Shown here piece by piece: positions 61,474 through 64,000 of a DNA stretch of 64,000 nucleotides (positions within the stretch are counted from its first letter, which is position 1; every line of letters starts with the position of its first letter). The notes under the pieces are model-generated. The model worked only from the letters and a program-made list of their open reading frames with translations. It ran no database searches and was not told the origin of the DNA. Both the position numbers and the translations under genes were made by a program. Source of the stretch: Herbiconiux flava (lineage in GTDB: Bacteria; Actinomycetota; Actinomycetes; Actinomycetales; Microbacteriaceae); the NCBI RefSeq assembly GCF_013409865.1, contig NZ_JACCBM010000001.1:2976001-3040000 (forward strand), read 5' to 3'.

Positions 61474-64000
61474 CTACGACGTCGGCGGGTGGGTGAGGCG
61501 GAGGAACGCCGAGAGGGTCGCCAGCTCGGACGGGTTCAGAGGCAGGTGGTCGGTGAGCGCCGGCGAGTAGACGAGGTGGGCCGCCCACTTGGCGCGGGAG
61601 ATCGCCACGTTGAGGCGGTTCTTCATGAGGAGGAAGGCGATCCCGCGGGGGACGTCGGCCGCCGAGGACGCGGCGAGGGAGACGATCGCCACCGGAGCCT
61701 CCTGGCCCTGGAACTTGTCGACCGTGCCGACCCGGACGCCCGGGAAGCCCGCCGCCGTGAGGTGCGCTCGGAGGCGCTCGACCTGGGCGTTGTAGGGCGC
61801 CACCACGATGATGTCCTCGGGCAGCAGCGGGCGGCCGGTGGCGTGGTCTGAGAGTGCAGGCTCGGCGGGGTCGTACCAGGGGCGGCCGACGGCGTCGCGG
61901 ACGAGGGCGACGACGCGGTCGGCCTCCTCGGGGGAATCCGTCGAGTTGCCGTGGTGGAGCACCGGGTGCAGGTGCAGGCCCGGGGCGACGCCGACGAGGG
62001 AGCGGGCCGTGGTCGCCGTGGGCTCCGCGTGCAGCTCGCCCTCGTAGGAGAGGGCGCTGACCGGAGCGCAGACCGCGGGGTGCATGCGCCAGCTGACCGC
62101 CAGGAAGTAGCCGAGCTCCGGCGGCAGCACGTCGTGGCCCTCGGTCAGCCAGCCGAGCGCCGAGGAGTCGACCGGCTCGGGGTGGGTGCCCTGGGTGACC
62201 TGCGGGAGCTGCTGCGGGTCGCCGAGGAGGAGCAGGTTTCGGGCCGCGACACTGACGGCGATGGTGTTCGCGAGCGAGTACTGGCCGGCCTCGTCGACCA
62301 CGAGGAGGTCGAGCTCCCGGCGGTCGATTCGGGTGGGATTGGTGAAGTCCCAGGCGGTGCCGCCGATGACCGCACCGGTGCCGTTCGCGGAGGCGGCGTC
62401 GAGGAAGCGGCGGTGGGCGTTCTTGGCCAGGGGGGTGAACCGGGCATCCGGATTCTCGCTGACCTTGCCGACGAGCGAGGGGTCGACGCCGGCGCCCACG
62501 ATGGCCGTGAGCATGTTCTCGACGACGGCGTGGGACTGGGCGACGACCCCGACGCGCCAGCCGTGGTCGCGCACGAGGTCGGCGACGACTCGGGCGCCGG
62601 TGTAGGTCTTGCCGGTTCCGGGTGGGCCCTGCACGGCGAGGTAGGAGTCGTCGAGGGCGAGGAGGGAGTCGAGGATGGCGTCGATGGCGCCTCGCGGATG
62701 CTCGGCCACCGGTTCGAGTGGGCGACCGTCATGGCGTCGGGGGGCCCGACGGCGGAGGATGTCGACGGCCGCGTCGTTCGGGAATGCCGGGAGGGAGTCG
62801 GCGAGGGTGCGGCCCCACTCGGCGATGGCGTCCTGCAGGGAGGCCGTCTTGGGCGGGGCGGCCGGGGCGACGGCGACCGGGAGGGCGTCGTAGGGGTCGG
62901 CGCCGACGGTGAGGGCCTCCTCGAAGACGTACTGGGTGACTCCGTTCGGGAGTTCGCGCACCTCTCGCAGAACGGTGCGGGCGTGGGCGACGCGGTCGGC
63001 GGGGCGGGTACGCGGGGCGGGCCACGGATGCGGGGGGTCGTACACGAAGAAGCGCCCGTTCGCGCCCGGCTCGAGCCGGCTGCCGGGAGCGAGCGTGCCG
63101 CGGAGGCGGAGTTCGCGGCGGTCGGCGCGCTGGCCGGCGTTGCGGTACCAGGGGCGGTCGACGACGGCGGTCTCGACGGCGAGCACGTCGCGGGTGTCGG
63201 CCCACTCGTCGAGGGGCTGCTCGAGGCGGTCGAAGTGCTCCCACCAGAAGGACTTGTCCTCGCGGCGGTGGTAGTCGATGGCGGCGGCCGCCACGGCGAC
63301 GGCCAGCTCGTCGGCGCTGCGGCCTGCGGCGGCCGGATGCGCGGGGTCGCGCTTCTCGGATGTCGGGGCCGTGGCGGCGAGGGCTGCGGCGTGGGCCATC
63401 AGGTCGCGGTGGAGGGGGCTCTCCTCGAACTCGAAGGACGCGGGGTCGTCGGGGTCGGGGACGCGGCCGGCGGACGCGGCCGGGTCGACGAGGGATGCCG
63501 CGTCGAGGAGGGTGGCGGGGTCGTGGGAGGCGGACTCGCCGAAGGCAGAGGCGCCGGAGGGGTAGGCGCCGGAGGGGTAGGCGCCGGAAGCGGCGGCGGC
63601 TGAGGCGGCGGCGAGGCGGGAGGGGGCGAGCGGGCCCGTGTCGAGGGCTGCGGCGCGGGCGAGGAGCCAGTCGCGGAGGCGGAGGGTCGAGAGGCAGTCG
63701 TACTCGTTGTAGTCGGCGATCTCGGCGAGCTGACGATCCGCCGCGAGAGCCGCGGCGGGGTCGGTGCGGCCCGCGTCGCGGAGCTCGGTGTAGTGCACGT
63801 AGGCCGTGATCGAGTCGGCGCCGTTGGTGACCTCGCTCTGGCGCAGCTGCTCCCCCATGTACAGCGGTTCGAGCTTCTTCAGGCTGTACGAGCGGGAACT
63901 CACGCGCACGCTCTTCTTCACGACCGGGTAGAGGTCGACCAGCACGTTGCCGCGGAGGAGCTCGTCGAGCTGCTCCTCCCCCACGCCGTGGCGGGCGCAG
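61474..64000 (-). CDS. TM0106-type RecB-like nuclease fused to UPF1-like SF1 helicase, partial
   Basis: The frame is open to the right edge, so the N-terminus is missing. The visible 842 residues include the end of a RecB-like nuclease domain (VLVDLYPVVKKSVRVSSRSYSLKKLEPLY, EIADYNEYDCLSTLRLRDWL) and an SF1 helicase: VQGPPGTGKTYTGARVV (Walker A), LLVVDEAGQYSLAN (DEAG box), LLLGDPQQLPQVTQG and a C-terminal VGTVDKFQGQEAPVAIVSL and NRLNVAISRA (motifs V and VI). An Ala/Ser/Gly/Pro-rich linker with a 15-bp repeat joins the two. The role is probably DNA or RNA processing and is unproven for the family. Confidence 0.85.
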   Translation of the reverse strand, partial: CARHGVGEEQLDELLRGNVLVDLYPVVKKSVRVSSRSYSLKKLEPLYMGEQLRQSEVTNGADSITAYVHYTELRDAGRTDPAAALAADRQLAEIADYNEYDCLSTLRLRDWLLARAAALDTGPLAPSRLAAASAAAASGAYPSGAYPSGASAFGESASHDPATLLDAASLVDPAASAGRVPDPDDPASFEFEESPLHRDLMAHAAALAATAPTSEKRDPAHPAAAGRSADELAVAVAAAAIDYHRREDKSFWWEHFDRLEQPLDEWADTRDVLAVETAVVDRPWYRNAGQRADRRELRLRGTLAPGSRLEPGANGRFFVYDPPHPWPAPRTRPADRVAHARTVLREVRELPNGVTQYVFEEALTVGADPYDALPVAVAPAAPPKTASLQDAIAEWGRTLADSLPAFPNDAAVDILRRRAPRRHDGRPLEPVAEHPRGAIDAILDSLLALDDSYLAVQGPPGTGKTYTGARVVADLVRDHGWRVGVVAQSHAVVENMLTAIVGAGVDPSLVGKVSENPDARFTPLAKNAHRRFLDAASANGTGAVIGGTAWDFTNPTRIDRRELDLLVVDEAGQYSLANTIAVSVAARNLLLLGDPQQLPQVTQGTHPEPVDSSALGWLTEGHDVLPPELGYFLAVSWRMHPAVCAPVSALSYEGELHAEPTATTARSLVGVAPGLHLHPVLHHGNSTDSPEEADRVVALVRDAVGRPWYDPAEPALSDHATGRPLLPEDIIVVAPYNAQVERLRAHLTAAGFPGVRVGTVDKFQGQEAPVAIVSLAASSAADVPRGIAFLLMKNRLNVAISRAKWAAHLVYSPALTDHLPLNPSELATLSAFLRLTHPPTS
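63551..63590. repeat. 15-bp coding tandem repeat in the nuclease/helicase linker
   Basis: GCGCCGGAGGGGTAG at 63551-63565 and 63566-63580, then a partial copy. On the minus strand it encodes repeated AYPSG. Confidence 0.8.

Overview
The window is high-GC actinobacterial DNA and reads as chromosome of a Microbacteriaceae-type organism. Pointers are the fused E1/E2 oxoglutarate decarboxylase-dehydrogenase (kgd), a SigR/RsrA sigma/anti-sigma pair, a DUF3039 protein, an NarL-type kinase set, a tmRNA with an ALAA-ending tag, and many genes whose -10 hexamer sits 6-9 nt before the start codon, as in leaderless transcription. I see no integrase, transposase, CRISPR array or phage gene. No stretch over 300 bp lacks a gene.

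Layout. 1-6.7 kb: partial glutamine-amidotransferase-like gene, a secreted TPM-domain protein with PspA, an arginase-family enzyme, a flavoprotein disulfide reductase with a small HExxH protein, and a SIP-domain protein behind a probable iron box. 6.7-14.3 kb: amidase, GNAT, phosphoribosyltransferase/S51 peptidase/ung operon, MFS, SDR, membrane acyltransferase. 14.3-17 kb: metY and metX (methionine by direct sulfhydrylation). 17-20.3 kb: kinase, unknown membrane protein and response regulator. 20.3-27.2 kb: thiamine-binding protein, GT87 mannosyltransferase, YceI-like protein, nnrD, old yellow enzyme, two CNNM/CBS proteins. 27.3-31.2 kb: kgd. 31.2-37.9 kb: sigR-rsrA divergent from aroA-rsgA, then hisN, a septum-formation-type lipoprotein, DUF72 and a histidine phosphatase. 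38-40.7 kb: ssrA (minus), SIMPL, SDR, smpB. 40.8-44.1 kb: ftsX, ftsE, prfB. 44.2-51.4 kb: MFS, tRNA-Leu, DedA, CDF transporter, murI-rph-rdgB, pncB, DUF3039. 51.4-56.8 kb: two ABC systems, the second a Wzm/Wzt-like polymer exporter behind a sugar/choline-type nucleotidyltransferase. 56.9-64 kb: small unknown proteins, an XRE regulator, an SRPBCC protein coupled to an 896-aa ATP-grasp/acyltransferase fusion, and the 3' part of a RecB-like nuclease/helicase.

Most of the content is housekeeping, so the notable signals are in between. A perfect 20-bp inverted repeat brackets ssrA and would extend the acceptor stem of the precursor tmRNA. Short tandem duplications run across or next to stop codons at eight gene ends. 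One such duplication supplies the -10 box of the next gene. The SRPBCC/ATP-grasp-acyltransferase pair is the best candidate for an undescribed enzymatic system.
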